Assembly: GCA_023212645.1 (NCBI GenBank) | Contig: JALBYC010000001.1 | Coordinates: 868,001-932,000, forward strand | DNA from: Farysia itapuensis | Lineage: Eukaryota; Basidiomycota; Ustilaginomycetes; Ustilaginales; Ustilaginaceae | DNA: 64,000 bases | Direction of reading: 5' to 3' | Part shown: in pieces, positions 10,057-19,628 of the stretch | How positions within the stretch are numbered: position 1 is the first letter of the stretch | Layout: the number at the start of each line of letters is the position of its first letter | Translations under genes and position numbers: made by a program | The notes under the pieces: generated by a model | Database searches by the model: none | The model's input: the letters and a program-made list of their open reading frames with translations, nothing else | Told to the model about the DNA's origin: nothing

Positions 10057-11832
10057 ATGCCGTCGGCGTCAACCTCGCAGTGTGTCGAGTGTCAGCTGCA
10101 GCCTTCAAAGTATACATGCCCAAAGTGCGGCGCGAAGACATGCTCTCTGGCCTGCACAAAAGCTCACAACGCACCCAGCTCAACCAGTTGTGCCTCCAGT
10201 AGCAAGAACAGCAAGAATGATGCCGCTGTGGCAGCGTCCGAATCTTCTGGGCCGCTGGCTTCAGTGTCGGGGTATGTACCGATGTCCAAGTATACGGAAG
10301 CTAATATGCTGCAGGACTATCTATTCTTGTCCTCGCTTTCCCGGACTACGGCCGAAAAGGGGCGCGAAATCGTCCGGATGAATCTCTTACCACCACCCAC
10401 CCCCGGTAGCAATGACCATGCCAGTAACTCCAACGTCCGAACGACAAACCAGCAGCGACAGAGGGAACAGCTGTCGAAACAGATACACTACCGCAAGTAC
10501 AGGATCATGCTCCTCCCCGAGGGCATGGCCCGTCGCAAAATTAACCAGACAAATTGGAATCCCAAGGATCGTAGAATGACGTTCACCGTCCAGCTCTCGT
10601 TTCCAAGCGCACAAGCGAAAATTTCACGGCATGAACCGGCTGATAAGTCGGCGCTACCTGATGACGGCTTCGTTCTGCACAAAGCGGATGCTGATTGGTG
10701 CGTTCACCGCCTTGTACTGGCCGAAATGGAGAAACGCAGCTTTCCCAACCGCAAAGATCTCTTACGACACCGCGAGACGTTTGGACTGCCGCCACCTTCG
10801 CCCAAGGGTGCAAGCCGTAGCTCTGAGCAGCAGAAATGGTGTGTTTCGTGCACTTTCATCGAACAACAACTGGGTCTGACGCTACCAGCTCATGTCGGAG
10901 AGGCGGCAGAGGGCGGCGAAGTGGTTGTGCTGGATGCGTTGCCTGAACACTGGCAGGTGTTGGTGCCGGTCTACTCATCAAGACTGACTAACGAGAGCAC
11001 GGTCAAGTATCTGGAATGGTGGAACCGTAAACGGAAGTGGGAAGAAGCGAATCCAGATCAGCTCGCTAACCAAGACCACTCTATAGACGAGCAGCATCCT
11101 TCACAGCAGGATAAGAAGCAGCGGGTGTGGGGTGCGCCAAAGCAAGCTGCAACAGACGAGCATCTGGATCACAGTCAAGTGGATTTGCGCCAAACACATG
11201 GATTGGAACAATGGGCGGAGGCTGCGAGTACACCCGAAGCTGTACTGCCTCCGGCAACGCCGTCGATTGTTTCGTCCTCCCTGTTGGCCATGCTATCACA
11301 GCGTTTGGGTCGCAATGTACCATCAGCGTCCCTCGACTCGACGCTCGAAGCCACATCGAACGACAATGATGACATTGCATCTTCAGACGCCTGCTCGATC
11401 GACACAAATGTCGATGCCCCAGCCACGCCGGAAGCGAAGCCTCATCCTTCGACCTTGATCCACATCACGGATGCGGACACAACGGTGCACACCCTGCTGG
11501 CAGACGCGATACCCGACGGGTTCTCCGTGGTTGAATTCCCGATTTTCGAAATCCGTGATTCTCGCATACCTCGTTCGACAGTTGACGAGGTGTTGATCCC
11601 ATACCCTACCCCTGTCGTCCCTGACGTGGATGACGACGAGGATAAGGAACCGGATACTCAGCTGGCTTCACCAGCGGGCCTGGCACCGAGGAGGGAGGAG
11701 CCAACGTCCGTTTATGCTGCAGGACAAGTCGCGGAGATGCCGGTGGCCGGTGGGTCATCCACTGCGCCAGCACCCCAAGGCCTCGCCGGCTTTTTAGGCG
11801 GCTACGCGTCCGATTCAGACGATGATGCTTAG
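10057..11832 (+). CDS. BCD1: Bcd1-like box C/D snoRNP assembly protein (zf-HIT)
   Basis: Nuclear factor needed for box C/D snoRNA accumulation. The 591-residue protein opens with a HIT-type zinc finger (about residues 9-45: CVECQLQPSKYTCPKCG, then TCSLACTKAH). Next come the family's YLFLSSLSRTTAEKGRE helix and, around residues 150-180, RRKINQTNWNPKDRRMTFTVQL, which matches the Bcd1 core where a basic stretch precedes a W-x-V-type strand. The C-terminal half is variable and rich in acidic and Ser/Pro residues, ending in a DSDDD-type acidic tail. The open frame extends upstream, but the first ATG is at 10057. It converges on the kinase gene with only 97 bp between stops. Confidence 0.88.
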   Translation: MPSASTSQCVECQLQPSKYTCPKCGAKTCSLACTKAHNAPSSTSCASSSKNSKNDAAVAASESSGPLASVSGYVPMSKYTEANMLQDYLFLSSLSRTTAEKGREIVRMNLLPPPTPGSNDHASNSNVRTTNQQRQREQLSKQIHYRKYRIMLLPEGMARRKINQTNWNPKDRRMTFTVQLSFPSAQAKISRHEPADKSALPDDGFVLHKADADWCVHRLVLAEMEKRSFPNRKDLLRHRETFGLPPPSPKGASRSSEQQKWCVSCTFIEQQLGLTLPAHVGEAAEGGEVVVLDALPEHWQVLVPVYSSRLTNESTVKYLEWWNRKRKWEEANPDQLANQDHSIDEQHPSQQDKKQRVWGAPKQAATDEHLDHSQVDLRQTHGLEQWAEAASTPEAVLPPATPSIVSSSLLAMLSQRLGRNVPSASLDSTLEATSNDNDDIASSDACSIDTNVDAPATPEAKPHPSTLIHITDADTTVHTLLADAIPDGFSVVEFPIFEIRDSRIPRSTVDEVLIPYPTPVVPDVDDDEDKEPDTQLASPAGLAPRREEPTSVYAAGQVAEMPVAGGSSTAPAPQGLAGFLGGYASDSDDDA

Positions 11833-11929
11833 CCTTATCACAAACGCAGTTCCTCCATAAAGCAGGGTGACGAAATTTTCTTAATGTGACTGTATGCGGT
11901 GCGAAAGCTGAGACAAGAAGCGGGAATAA

Positions 11930-14368
11930 CTACAGATCGAGTTGCGAAGAAGAGTGTGCAAAGAGGAGAGCTAGGAGAATAGCGGAGTGCAAGACGGAGC
12001 ACGTCAACGAGAGTATGCTGGGCCTTGCAAAATTGATCCTCGAAGGACGAATCTCAGCGAGGGGCGCGGAAGGAGAGGTCAACGAGGTTGCAAGCTCGAT
12101 AATGGCGAGTAAGTTGATCAGTATCAACGCTGCTGTAGTCGAGTTTGACGAATTGGTGGTATGGCTAGAAAGACCGATCCGTGATCGGGACGACTTGATG
12201 ACAAAGTAGGGTGAGATGGATTTGGCAAACGCTAGCGAAACGGCTTGTGCAGTGTGCACGGCGTGGCTCTGCGCAGGAGTGAGATCCCGAATCCCGAGTA
12301 GAGGTAAAAGTGCACGCTCTGTAAAGGAGCTTGACGCGGGGCCGCGCGATTGTTGGGTATGAGATGGTGTGTGATCGAGCATGCGTGGCTCAAAGCTCGG
12401 CAGACGGCCTGGTAGCGAGGGGCGGTAAAGTGCCAGTGAGACGTTCCCACGCGCAGACGCTGCTGCGGTGACATCCGCCCCCCGCGACTTGCCAATTTCC
12501 GGCGATGCTGGCCGCTTCGCTAGAGCTTGTAGGATCTCTTTGCAAGACGGTCTGGCTTTTGGATCGGTCTGCAGCATTCGTTCCAGCAAGCTGAGGAGAG
12601 TAGCGTCGGTCCTTTGCGCGCGTTGTGCAGCAAGCGACGTCTGACGGGAGAATCCAGTGTACTTGTGCATCTCGACCCGCAGCTGCAAGATATCCTCCAC
12701 GGGTGGGAAAGGGAGAGAGAAAAACAGAAGTAGGTGTAGAATCATACCGAGCGACCAGATATCAGCCTTACTGCTCAACTCTTTGAGCTGTCCTGTCACC
12801 GGATCCGGCAATACAGTCTCGGGAGACATGTAGTCTATGGTGCCGGTATGTCCAGATCTGGTTCGTCTCCAGTTGTCGTGCAGCAGCAACGACGATCCAA
12901 AATCGCTGAGCATGGCTCGCGGGATCAGTGCATCTTCGTCCCAATGCAGGAGTACATTGGCTGGCTTAATGTCGAGGTGCAAAATACCTTTGTCATGTAA
13001 GAAGCCAAGCCCAGAAGTCATGTCCTCCAGCAGGCTGTAAATCTCTTCTTCCCGCAACAGGTGGACGCCGACGCCCGAGCCACTCATTCCGCCATTTGGC
13101 AAACCACCGTTGGGACGGTGAGGGCGCCAGTTCCGCTGGTCGTTGCGACTGGCGCGACGCTGTCGAAGCGCTGCTTTGAGGCGCTCGACATGCTTACTGC
13201 TGCGACTGCTTGTTGACACTTCAGCCGCCAGTGCCCCGGGAGCAGGTGAGCCGTGATTGCTCGGCCGCGGTGAGTCGTTGTCTGCCATTTCACCGGCCCG
13301 CGCCGAGATCCAATCGGCGAGACTACCGCCATTTGCCGCCATCATGAGCACAAAGAGCGTCGGAACGCGTGGGGCAAAGGGGCTGAGCTGACAGCGCTCG
13401 ATCCACGCATGCTGATAGTGGATCAAATGCGGATGATGCAGCGATTCCATCAAGTGCACCTCGTTGAGACTGTTGAGTAGCGTCTGGGCATGATCTCCCA
13501 CCGGTATCTTCTTGATGGCGTACTTCCCCAGCTTGTTGTTGTTCAGAACGTGCTGGCACAGAAACACCTGCCCACGAGCGCCATGTCCAAGTTTCTTAAT
13601 CTCGACGAAAAAGCGAGCATAGTAGCCATCGACTTCTGCGCCGTGATCGATGGGTTCGGGCGTTGAGTTATGGGATCTTGGGGCGCCCTGGGCTCCGGTA
13701 TGACGCCGTGAAGCAGGTTCTGGTGTCGAAGACCCGGACTCTGTCTCGAACCGATTTCTGGTAAAGCTGGGTGTCGATGGACGGGTGTTGAACGTGCTTG
13801 GAGGTACAGAGGTCGCCTCAGCCAGAAGACGAAAGTAGTTTGGTGCGACGAAAGAGGGCGTCTCAGGTTCAAAGATAGTGCCGTGAGCTGGATCGGGTGG
13901 GTCGATACTGGCCTCTTGTTCGACGTGTTCTTCAGCGGTGGTGGCAAGAGGCCACGAGCGAAGGCACATGGGGCATACAGACGCTGTCAGCTCGTGCTGA
14001 GCTGCTGCTGACTGCCGACGAGGTACTAGTGGCTGAGACAATGACGGTGACGAAGACGCCGATGCGTCGGACAGTGGTGGAAGTGTCGATGTCGAGGGCA
14101 ACCCCATTGACCCTCTGACTGGAGCTCGTCTGTGCAAAGAGAGTTCCTTGGACGCAGAGTTGTAAAAGGCATCATGATGCTTTGTCCTGAGAATGACCTG
14201 AAGGTCAGACGGCTGCTTGACCGTGACGAGATCTGTATTGCTGTTCAAGAGAGGCGTGGTGGTCCAGCCCTGGTCAGAGACCGAGCTGGACGATGCGGAT
14301 GGAGGCAGTCGCTGCATCAGAACCTGCCGCGCTAGCACATTCCCTGAATGTGTAGACGTGTCTGGCAT
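11930..14368 (-). CDS. IKS1: Iks1-like serine/threonine kinase with C-terminal hydrophobic segments
   Basis: Protein kinase of 812 residues. The kinase domain spans about residues 250-620: glycine loop GHGARGQVF, catalytic Lys in YAIKKI, HLDIKPANVLL at the catalytic loop, and DFGSS. The catalytic loop reads HLD rather than HRD, a feature of the fungal IKS group and of Wee1-type kinases, so activation by loop phosphorylation is not expected. The N-terminal region contains a CPMCLRSWP motif (single CxxC) and long Ser/Pro/Thr-rich stretches. Two hydrophobic segments near the C-terminus (about 735-760 and 785-808) suggest membrane attachment. The frame is open upstream of 14368, but only non-ATG codons lie there, so the ATG at 14368 is used. 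Confidence 0.82.
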   Translation of the reverse strand: MPDTSTHSGNVLARQVLMQRLPPSASSSSVSDQGWTTTPLLNSNTDLVTVKQPSDLQVILRTKHHDAFYNSASKELSLHRRAPVRGSMGLPSTSTLPPLSDASASSSPSLSQPLVPRRQSAAAQHELTASVCPMCLRSWPLATTAEEHVEQEASIDPPDPAHGTIFEPETPSFVAPNYFRLLAEATSVPPSTFNTRPSTPSFTRNRFETESGSSTPEPASRRHTGAQGAPRSHNSTPEPIDHGAEVDGYYARFFVEIKKLGHGARGQVFLCQHVLNNNKLGKYAIKKIPVGDHAQTLLNSLNEVHLMESLHHPHLIHYQHAWIERCQLSPFAPRVPTLFVLMMAANGGSLADWISARAGEMADNDSPRPSNHGSPAPGALAAEVSTSSRSSKHVERLKAALRQRRASRNDQRNWRPHRPNGGLPNGGMSGSGVGVHLLREEEIYSLLEDMTSGLGFLHDKGILHLDIKPANVLLHWDEDALIPRAMLSDFGSSLLLHDNWRRTRSGHTGTIDYMSPETVLPDPVTGQLKELSSKADIWSLGMILHLLLFFSLPFPPVEDILQLRVEMHKYTGFSRQTSLAAQRAQRTDATLLSLLERMLQTDPKARPSCKEILQALAKRPASPEIGKSRGADVTAAASARGNVSLALYRPSLPGRLPSFEPRMLDHTPSHTQQSRGPASSSFTERALLPLLGIRDLTPAQSHAVHTAQAVSLAFAKSISPYFVIKSSRSRIGLSSHTTNSSNSTTAALILINLLAIIELATSLTSPSAPLAEIRPSRINFARPSILSLTCSVLHSAILLALLFAHSSSQLDL

Positions 14369-14593
14369 CGACCTTGTCCGCACCCTGGAGGAACAGCTCA
14401 GTCCATGGCTGAAGGAGAGAAAGGCTACAAAGCAAGAGAGTACAACAGTACAACAAGGGTTCAAGAATTAATTTTGCGGAGGCTCACCACACTTCATAGC
14501 CAATGCGTGTGTCAACTAGTCAGCCACGGTCAAAAGCAGATGGCATTTACAAGACTGATATGTAGTGCGGATAGAGTATGTCTGTGGCAAAAT

Positions 14594-15868
14594 TCACTTG
14601 AGGTTGATCGTCACGCTGGCCAACGTACCCGGCAACTCGGCGGAGCCTTGGGCAAAGAGGAAGTAGACACTGCCAAGGGCAAGAAGGACCAAAAGTAGCA
14701 CGCTCGAGCCAAGCAAGAAAAATTCGGTACTGACGTCCTTCTTCTGACACGCAGCGCCAGCCCAGTAGGTCTTTCGAGATTGCTTGTCCTTAGTGGCGGT
14801 GCACTGACAACGATAGCACTGTTTGCCACCTCGTGATGTCTGAATCGCGCTGCCATGCCCCGAGCAGTTGTTGGTAGCGTCTTGCAGATCAGACTTGGAG
14901 GTAAAGCAAGTGGCAAGCAAGTTCTTAGCAATAGGCGATGAAGATGCCTTTGCAGGTAGGACAGCAGGCCCACTGTTCAGCGACGAGGATCGTTTGGCAA
15001 GAGGCGCTGATGGGGAGGATCCGTCCGTGACTACGAAAGCGACCGAGGCCATACGTCCTTCTGCCTCCGATGTAGATTGGAAAAGCGAGGTAGCCTGTTC
15101 AAGAGCTGAGATGATCAGCTCTTTGGCCTGCAGATATTCGTTGCTTTGTGAGCCATATGTGCTCTTGATCTCGTCCAAAGCAGAAAAGCGGAGAGGTTGG
15201 AAGGACAGATCTGTCGAGGGTTTCGCGCTCTTCATATCTTCAATAAGACTGTGTACGGCTTGGAGCTCGGATCGAAGCGTGTCGAAAGCAGCCGACTCGA
15301 AGTGAGCAATCTTGTCGGCCCAGTCGCCAGTAGCTGTCGAAGAGTGACCCATGACCCAATCCATTCCAGCCGAGATGCCGCTCACAAATTTAGCTCCCAG
15401 ATGCGAGAAAGCTGACTCTGAGATGCTGAGTGAATGCGAAAGAGTGGTCATGTAGTCGCTCAACAGGGTATCAAAGTCGCGAGGCGCAGGGGAAGTCTCC
15501 ATGCTGTGAGTGGCTCGAAGGGATCGCGGCACCACATCTTCCTGGTCAGCACCGTGCATAAGCACAAGCAAGCGATTGTTGTCGTCCTGATGTCCGTCAA
15601 ACAGCCTCTCCACCGCTAATCGCTGGTCGACCTCCACATCGTGGGATGCTGTCTTGTGCAGAACGTGGTCCCATATGTTGTCCCTCGTTGACGCCATACC
15701 AGACTTGAGACTGTCAAAATGGTGCGAGAGAATCATGCTGGCCTCGTGAAAGTCGACCTTGATCGGCGCCGAGACATCTTCGGCGGGAGACAGGAATAAT
15801 GTGGTCCTGGCGGATGCAGAAATGACTGCCAGCAGTGGCAGCAACGCCACAGACAAGAGCCGAACCAT
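14594..15868 (-). CDS. Vps3844-domain type I membrane protein
   Basis: A 424-residue secretory-pathway protein. The ATG at 15868 starts a signal peptide (MVRLLSVALLPLLAVISASA). A large luminal region follows. Near the C-terminus lies a Cys-rich module (CFTSKSDLQDATNNCSGHG, then CYRCQC and ACQKKD) that fits the DUF3844 / Vps3844 C-terminal domain. After it comes one transmembrane helix (FFLLGSSVLLLVLLALGSVYF) and a very short tail. Members of this family are linked to vacuolar sorting or ER/vacuole membranes in fungi, but the molecular role is unclear. The longer frame upstream of 15868 has no ATG. The next gene upstream on the same strand, EFR3, ends about 250 bp away. Confidence 0.8.
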   Translation of the reverse strand: MVRLLSVALLPLLAVISASARTTLFLSPAEDVSAPIKVDFHEASMILSHHFDSLKSGMASTRDNIWDHVLHKTASHDVEVDQRLAVERLFDGHQDDNNRLLVLMHGADQEDVVPRSLRATHSMETSPAPRDFDTLLSDYMTTLSHSLSISESAFSHLGAKFVSGISAGMDWVMGHSSTATGDWADKIAHFESAAFDTLRSELQAVHSLIEDMKSAKPSTDLSFQPLRFSALDEIKSTYGSQSNEYLQAKELIISALEQATSLFQSTSEAEGRMASVAFVVTDGSSPSAPLAKRSSSLNSGPAVLPAKASSSPIAKNLLATCFTSKSDLQDATNNCSGHGSAIQTSRGGKQCYRCQCTATKDKQSRKTYWAGAACQKKDVSTEFFLLGSSVLLLVLLALGSVYFLFAQGSAELPGTLASVTINLK

Positions 15869-16121
15869 TGTTACAAACAGAGGTCGAACAACGATGGTAG
15901 GGGAAGACAATGTTTCTCGCCGAGTGTGAGTGTCCGTGCGATCAAAAGGGGGGCCACAATTTTACTGATTTAACACTGCCCCCAATAATTTTTCTTAAAT
16001 TTCTTATGATCTCCTTGCTCACCCCCAAGAACCTCACCAATGATTGGGAAGAAAGGAATGTGTATTTAGAGATCTTCAATCGATCGAGCACTGAAAGAGC
16101 GTATACGGCGAAAAGGAAAGA

Positions 16122-19100
16122 TTAGGCAACATAAGGGGGGCTGATGGAAAGGCTGGGAGTAGCGCCCAGCTTCGAGGTGTCAGAAGATAAGGTGGAGCTG
16201 TCTGGTCCAAGCAGCATAGGGTCTTGGGTCTTGCCAACTTTGAGCGAGTCGAGGATGGCCACCGCACTCACGGGAGTAGCTCCATTGGCTCCAACAAGGG
16301 CAGCAGAGCCGGCTGGGTTGGCTACGCGGCGAGATTCACGTCGACTGGCTCGACGTTCTGCCACCTCGGCCGCGTTGGCGCCCCTACCAGCACTACTGGC
16401 GTCCTGGGATTGACCATTGACTAGACTGCTGTCGCTTGTAGGAGAGCGGACGGAAGAGGCCAGTAGTGCATCGCGCAAATCTTCGATACCATTGGCGGGG
16501 ATGTGGAGGCTCTTGCGACCAAGTGCAACCGAAGCTTGAGAAGCATTGGTACCGCCGTTGAGGATCGAAGTGCCGCCGATGGTGCCTCCATTGATCGGAG
16601 CATAAGATGGACGTCGGGACGGTATCGCCGTTGATGGCATTGAAGTGCCCGAGAAGGGACTGGCGCCAATCTGTGCCTCGTCGACAGCAATGCCGACGTT
16701 CCAGTCGCGTTCCAACCATCGCTTCAGCACGGCTGATTCCAGTCTGGTGACAGTCTGCAGCTTCTTACTCGACGCAAGGCCGTCGATGATGCTGCTTGAG
16801 CTGAAAACCGGTGAGCTGGAACTGCTTGATCCGCCCGCACCGTTGATACCTTCCATAGCTGAGAAGGGCACAATTTCTGGAGGAAGCGTCAACCCCTGTG
16901 CTGGCGAGGCACCTGGCTCGACTGAAAGCGATGGAATGTGTGACAAGACACCCTCACCCAACTTTGCGATGGAAGATGCGTCGAACGCCTCACCCAAGCC
17001 GACAAGAGTGCGAGCAGCGACCATTCGTGACGAGATGCGATGCTGGTTCTCGAAACCTTTCCCACCCGCCGAGCCATCCACCTGCAGACGACTGCCGGCG
17101 TCTTTGTCCAGGGCAACGACCATCGGAGTCAAAGCGAGTGCAGAGGTACAGGGCAACGACTTGATGAGGTGCTCCAATGCTTGCGCCACAGCGACATAGT
17201 CGACAGGGAGGGCGGCTGCAGAGTCGGCATTGGCGCCGGGAACGGAATCCTGCAGAGACTCCGGACGGCTCGGGTCTACATTGATGCGATCCATCTGTGG
17301 CAAAAGTTCCAAAGGTGATTCTCGAAGACCTGACGATATGGCGGTGGGCACGTTGAGACTCTTGCTGAGGCACATGACGTGGACAGCTGCAGCGAGAGCG
17401 TGGACAAACCCGATCGACTCGCCGACCTTGTCATGGACCGACGCTGAGCCAAGCAGAGTTGAAGTGTCTGTGGTCAACTGCTCGTGCTCGATCTCGTCAC
17501 GGAACAAGGTGATAAGAGTCTGAGCGTATGCCAATCGAACGGCATGATTCGAGGATGCTAACAGATTCGCGGTCGAAGTCACGGAAGAGAGCGAGATGCG
17601 GTTTCGAGTGCTCGCGCGAGCCAGACCGAGCTTTTCGTCTGCGGCGCCCTTGCCCTTAGCCTCTTTCTGCGATGAAGCTTCGCCGGCTTCTTTGTCGACG
17701 ATCTTGTGAATTTCGCCGCTGGACTGGTGCGTGGCGTGCAGTACTCCCATGAGACAAAATAGTAGCACACGGATACTTTCATCGCGTTGGGCTGGTCCTG
17801 AGGTTGCCACACGCTGACGGTGCATGTGAACGTGGATGCCCTCAGCCTGCTTGCGCGTAGAGCCAACGCCGGCCATAGCCGAAGCATCATCCGCAGACAG
17901 GTCGGGCATTTGCAGAGCAGCAATACGTCCGGCGATCTCCTCGGCAATATCGTTGATCTGATCGGCATAGTATACGTGCGTTCCGAGGCCACTAATGCAG
18001 TCGACCAAGGGAGGTAACAGACTATCACGGGTATCCTTGTATACTCGACGCACAGCCAAAGCGGCCAGGTGACTGAGTGTTTCCGACGTATCGAGACCAA
18101 TGAGGCTAAGTTGGCCAGTGAGGACGCTTCTGGCCATTTCGATGAGCGAGAGATGCTTAGTGGTTGCCTGACCCTCGCAATTTTCGACGAGATGCTCAAC
18201 AAGCACGTTGAGAACAACAAAGCGATACTGAAGAGGTGTCCAGCTGCACAGAGCCTGAGCGAGCCAACAGCACCAGTCAGTGTTTTCCCACTGCGACTTG
18301 GCAATGCGGCCATCTTGAGGCGCAGGGATGAGAACAGCAGACTTGCCATCGAGCCAGGCAATGAGGTTTTGGACTACGTTCTGCACCTGAAGCGCATCAG
18401 CGTGACGAAGCAGACCGCGCAGAGTGCCAATAGCAGCTGAGATGACATCTTCAGCCGCAGGACCCTTTTCGCCAGCGACGTGAGCAGTGATGGAACGGGT
18501 TCGTCGGACGGCAAGAGGCTTTCTGGAAATGTTGAACTCGGCATACGACGGTTGGCCCTCGGAAGCCTTTTTGGCCTCACTGTGCAGCCAGTCGAGTGTA
18601 ACGCGGTGATCTTTGATGTTTTCGGCGAGGCCAGGGACGAGGAGAGGTATCAGAGAGGCAGAGCTTGCAGAGTAGATAGCATCTGAGCCGACTGCACCAG
18701 CGAGAGCACCCAGGCCAATCAAGCGCGTGCGATTGCGCTGCTCTGCATCTTCTCCAGCGTTTTCCGAGCCTGCGGGTCGTTCCACTGTCATAGCAGCAAA
18801 AGACTTGAGGATCTTTTGGAACTCCTTGTCAACAGCTGTCGTTGCTGGGTCAATGAAGGAAGCCAGAGCGTAGAAGCAGCTGGCTGCACGCGCACTGAGC
18901 TCCAAATCGCGTGGACGAGACGGAGTAGGGAGAGCCGCATCCAAAGCCGAGATTATAATGGACTGAGCAGGCTGGATGAAGTAGTTCAAGTGTGTCTTGC
19001 AGTCGGTCAGAAGATTCTTGGTGATACCAAGGGTGATCATCAGACCAGCTTTGCCCTTGTCAGCGGCAGGACCAGAGCCCCGAGTCGCTTTGGAATCCGC

Positions 19101-19286
19101 TTGCGCCTTGATGTTGAGCACATTTCCGACCTTGGTAAGCTTAGCTGGCTTGTTCTCAGCGTAGTACGTCAGACGACCGAGCTCATTGGAGTTGGGTCGG
19201 AAGTCAGGCCCAGAGGTGACGAGTGCCTTGGGAGCCGGATAGCAGTCGTCGACCAGCTTCTTGTGATTGGGCTTTGGAATGCACAT
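16122..19286 (-). CDS. EFR3: Efr3, plasma-membrane scaffold for PI 4-kinase Stt4
   Basis: Peripheral plasma-membrane protein that anchors the Stt4-Ypp1 phosphatidylinositol 4-kinase complex. The 1054-residue product starts MCIPKPNHKKLVDDCYP, matching the conserved Efr3 N-terminus (KLV-x-x-C/I-YP), and continues with the ELGRLTYYAENKPAKLTKVG segment typical of the family. The rest is helical-repeat-like to about residue 800, then a Ser-rich disordered tail. Cys2 is a plausible palmitoylation site, as N-terminal cysteines are used this way in animal Efr3; this is inference. Long for the family (yeast about 780 residues) because of the tail. Divergent from ERO1 across 342 bp. Confidence 0.9.
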   Translation of the reverse strand: MCIPKPNHKKLVDDCYPAPKALVTSGPDFRPNSNELGRLTYYAENKPAKLTKVGNVLNIKAQADSKATRGSGPAADKGKAGLMITLGITKNLLTDCKTHLNYFIQPAQSIIISALDAALPTPSRPRDLELSARAASCFYALASFIDPATTAVDKEFQKILKSFAAMTVERPAGSENAGEDAEQRNRTRLIGLGALAGAVGSDAIYSASSASLIPLLVPGLAENIKDHRVTLDWLHSEAKKASEGQPSYAEFNISRKPLAVRRTRSITAHVAGEKGPAAEDVISAAIGTLRGLLRHADALQVQNVVQNLIAWLDGKSAVLIPAPQDGRIAKSQWENTDWCCWLAQALCSWTPLQYRFVVLNVLVEHLVENCEGQATTKHLSLIEMARSVLTGQLSLIGLDTSETLSHLAALAVRRVYKDTRDSLLPPLVDCISGLGTHVYYADQINDIAEEIAGRIAALQMPDLSADDASAMAGVGSTRKQAEGIHVHMHRQRVATSGPAQRDESIRVLLFCLMGVLHATHQSSGEIHKIVDKEAGEASSQKEAKGKGAADEKLGLARASTRNRISLSSVTSTANLLASSNHAVRLAYAQTLITLFRDEIEHEQLTTDTSTLLGSASVHDKVGESIGFVHALAAAVHVMCLSKSLNVPTAISSGLRESPLELLPQMDRINVDPSRPESLQDSVPGANADSAAALPVDYVAVAQALEHLIKSLPCTSALALTPMVVALDKDAGSRLQVDGSAGGKGFENQHRISSRMVAARTLVGLGEAFDASSIAKLGEGVLSHIPSLSVEPGASPAQGLTLPPEIVPFSAMEGINGAGGSSSSSSPVFSSSSIIDGLASSKKLQTVTRLESAVLKRWLERDWNVGIAVDEAQIGASPFSGTSMPSTAIPSRRPSYAPINGGTIGGTSILNGGTNASQASVALGRKSLHIPANGIEDLRDALLASSVRSPTSDSSLVNGQSQDASSAGRGANAAEVAERRASRRESRRVANPAGSAALVGANGATPVSAVAILDSLKVGKTQDPMLLGPDSSTLSSDTSKLGATPSLSISPPYVA

Positions 19287-19628
19287 GACTTGTGAGGAAG
19301 GACGGTAGGAGCGTCAACACGGCATGCACAGAGAGACAGGAGCACGCAGAAGGTAGCAATCACAATGCGGGGGATCTGAGATCCGTGCGACTTTCCTGTG
19401 TGTGAATCCTCGATGCGGTGGGAACCAGCTTGAAAAGCATGACGTAATCAGAAGCTACAGTTGCTCTAACACGTGTGACGTGTCGAAAAATTTCGAAAGC
19501 GGGACTGTTTGCTGTGCTAGCATTTCGAACCAACACTCCGCGGCTTACACTCATTCAGCCCACCATCTCTCCGCCATCGTCCCCAAGATAGAAGGGGGGT
19601 CCGGACGAACACAGGAGCTGTTGCGATC
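19287..19628. promoter_or_regulatory. Divergent EFR3/ERO1 promoter region
   Basis: 342 bp between the two start codons. I see no clear TATA box, nor a confident unfolded-protein-response element for ERO1, although such control would be expected from the family. Confidence 0.45.
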
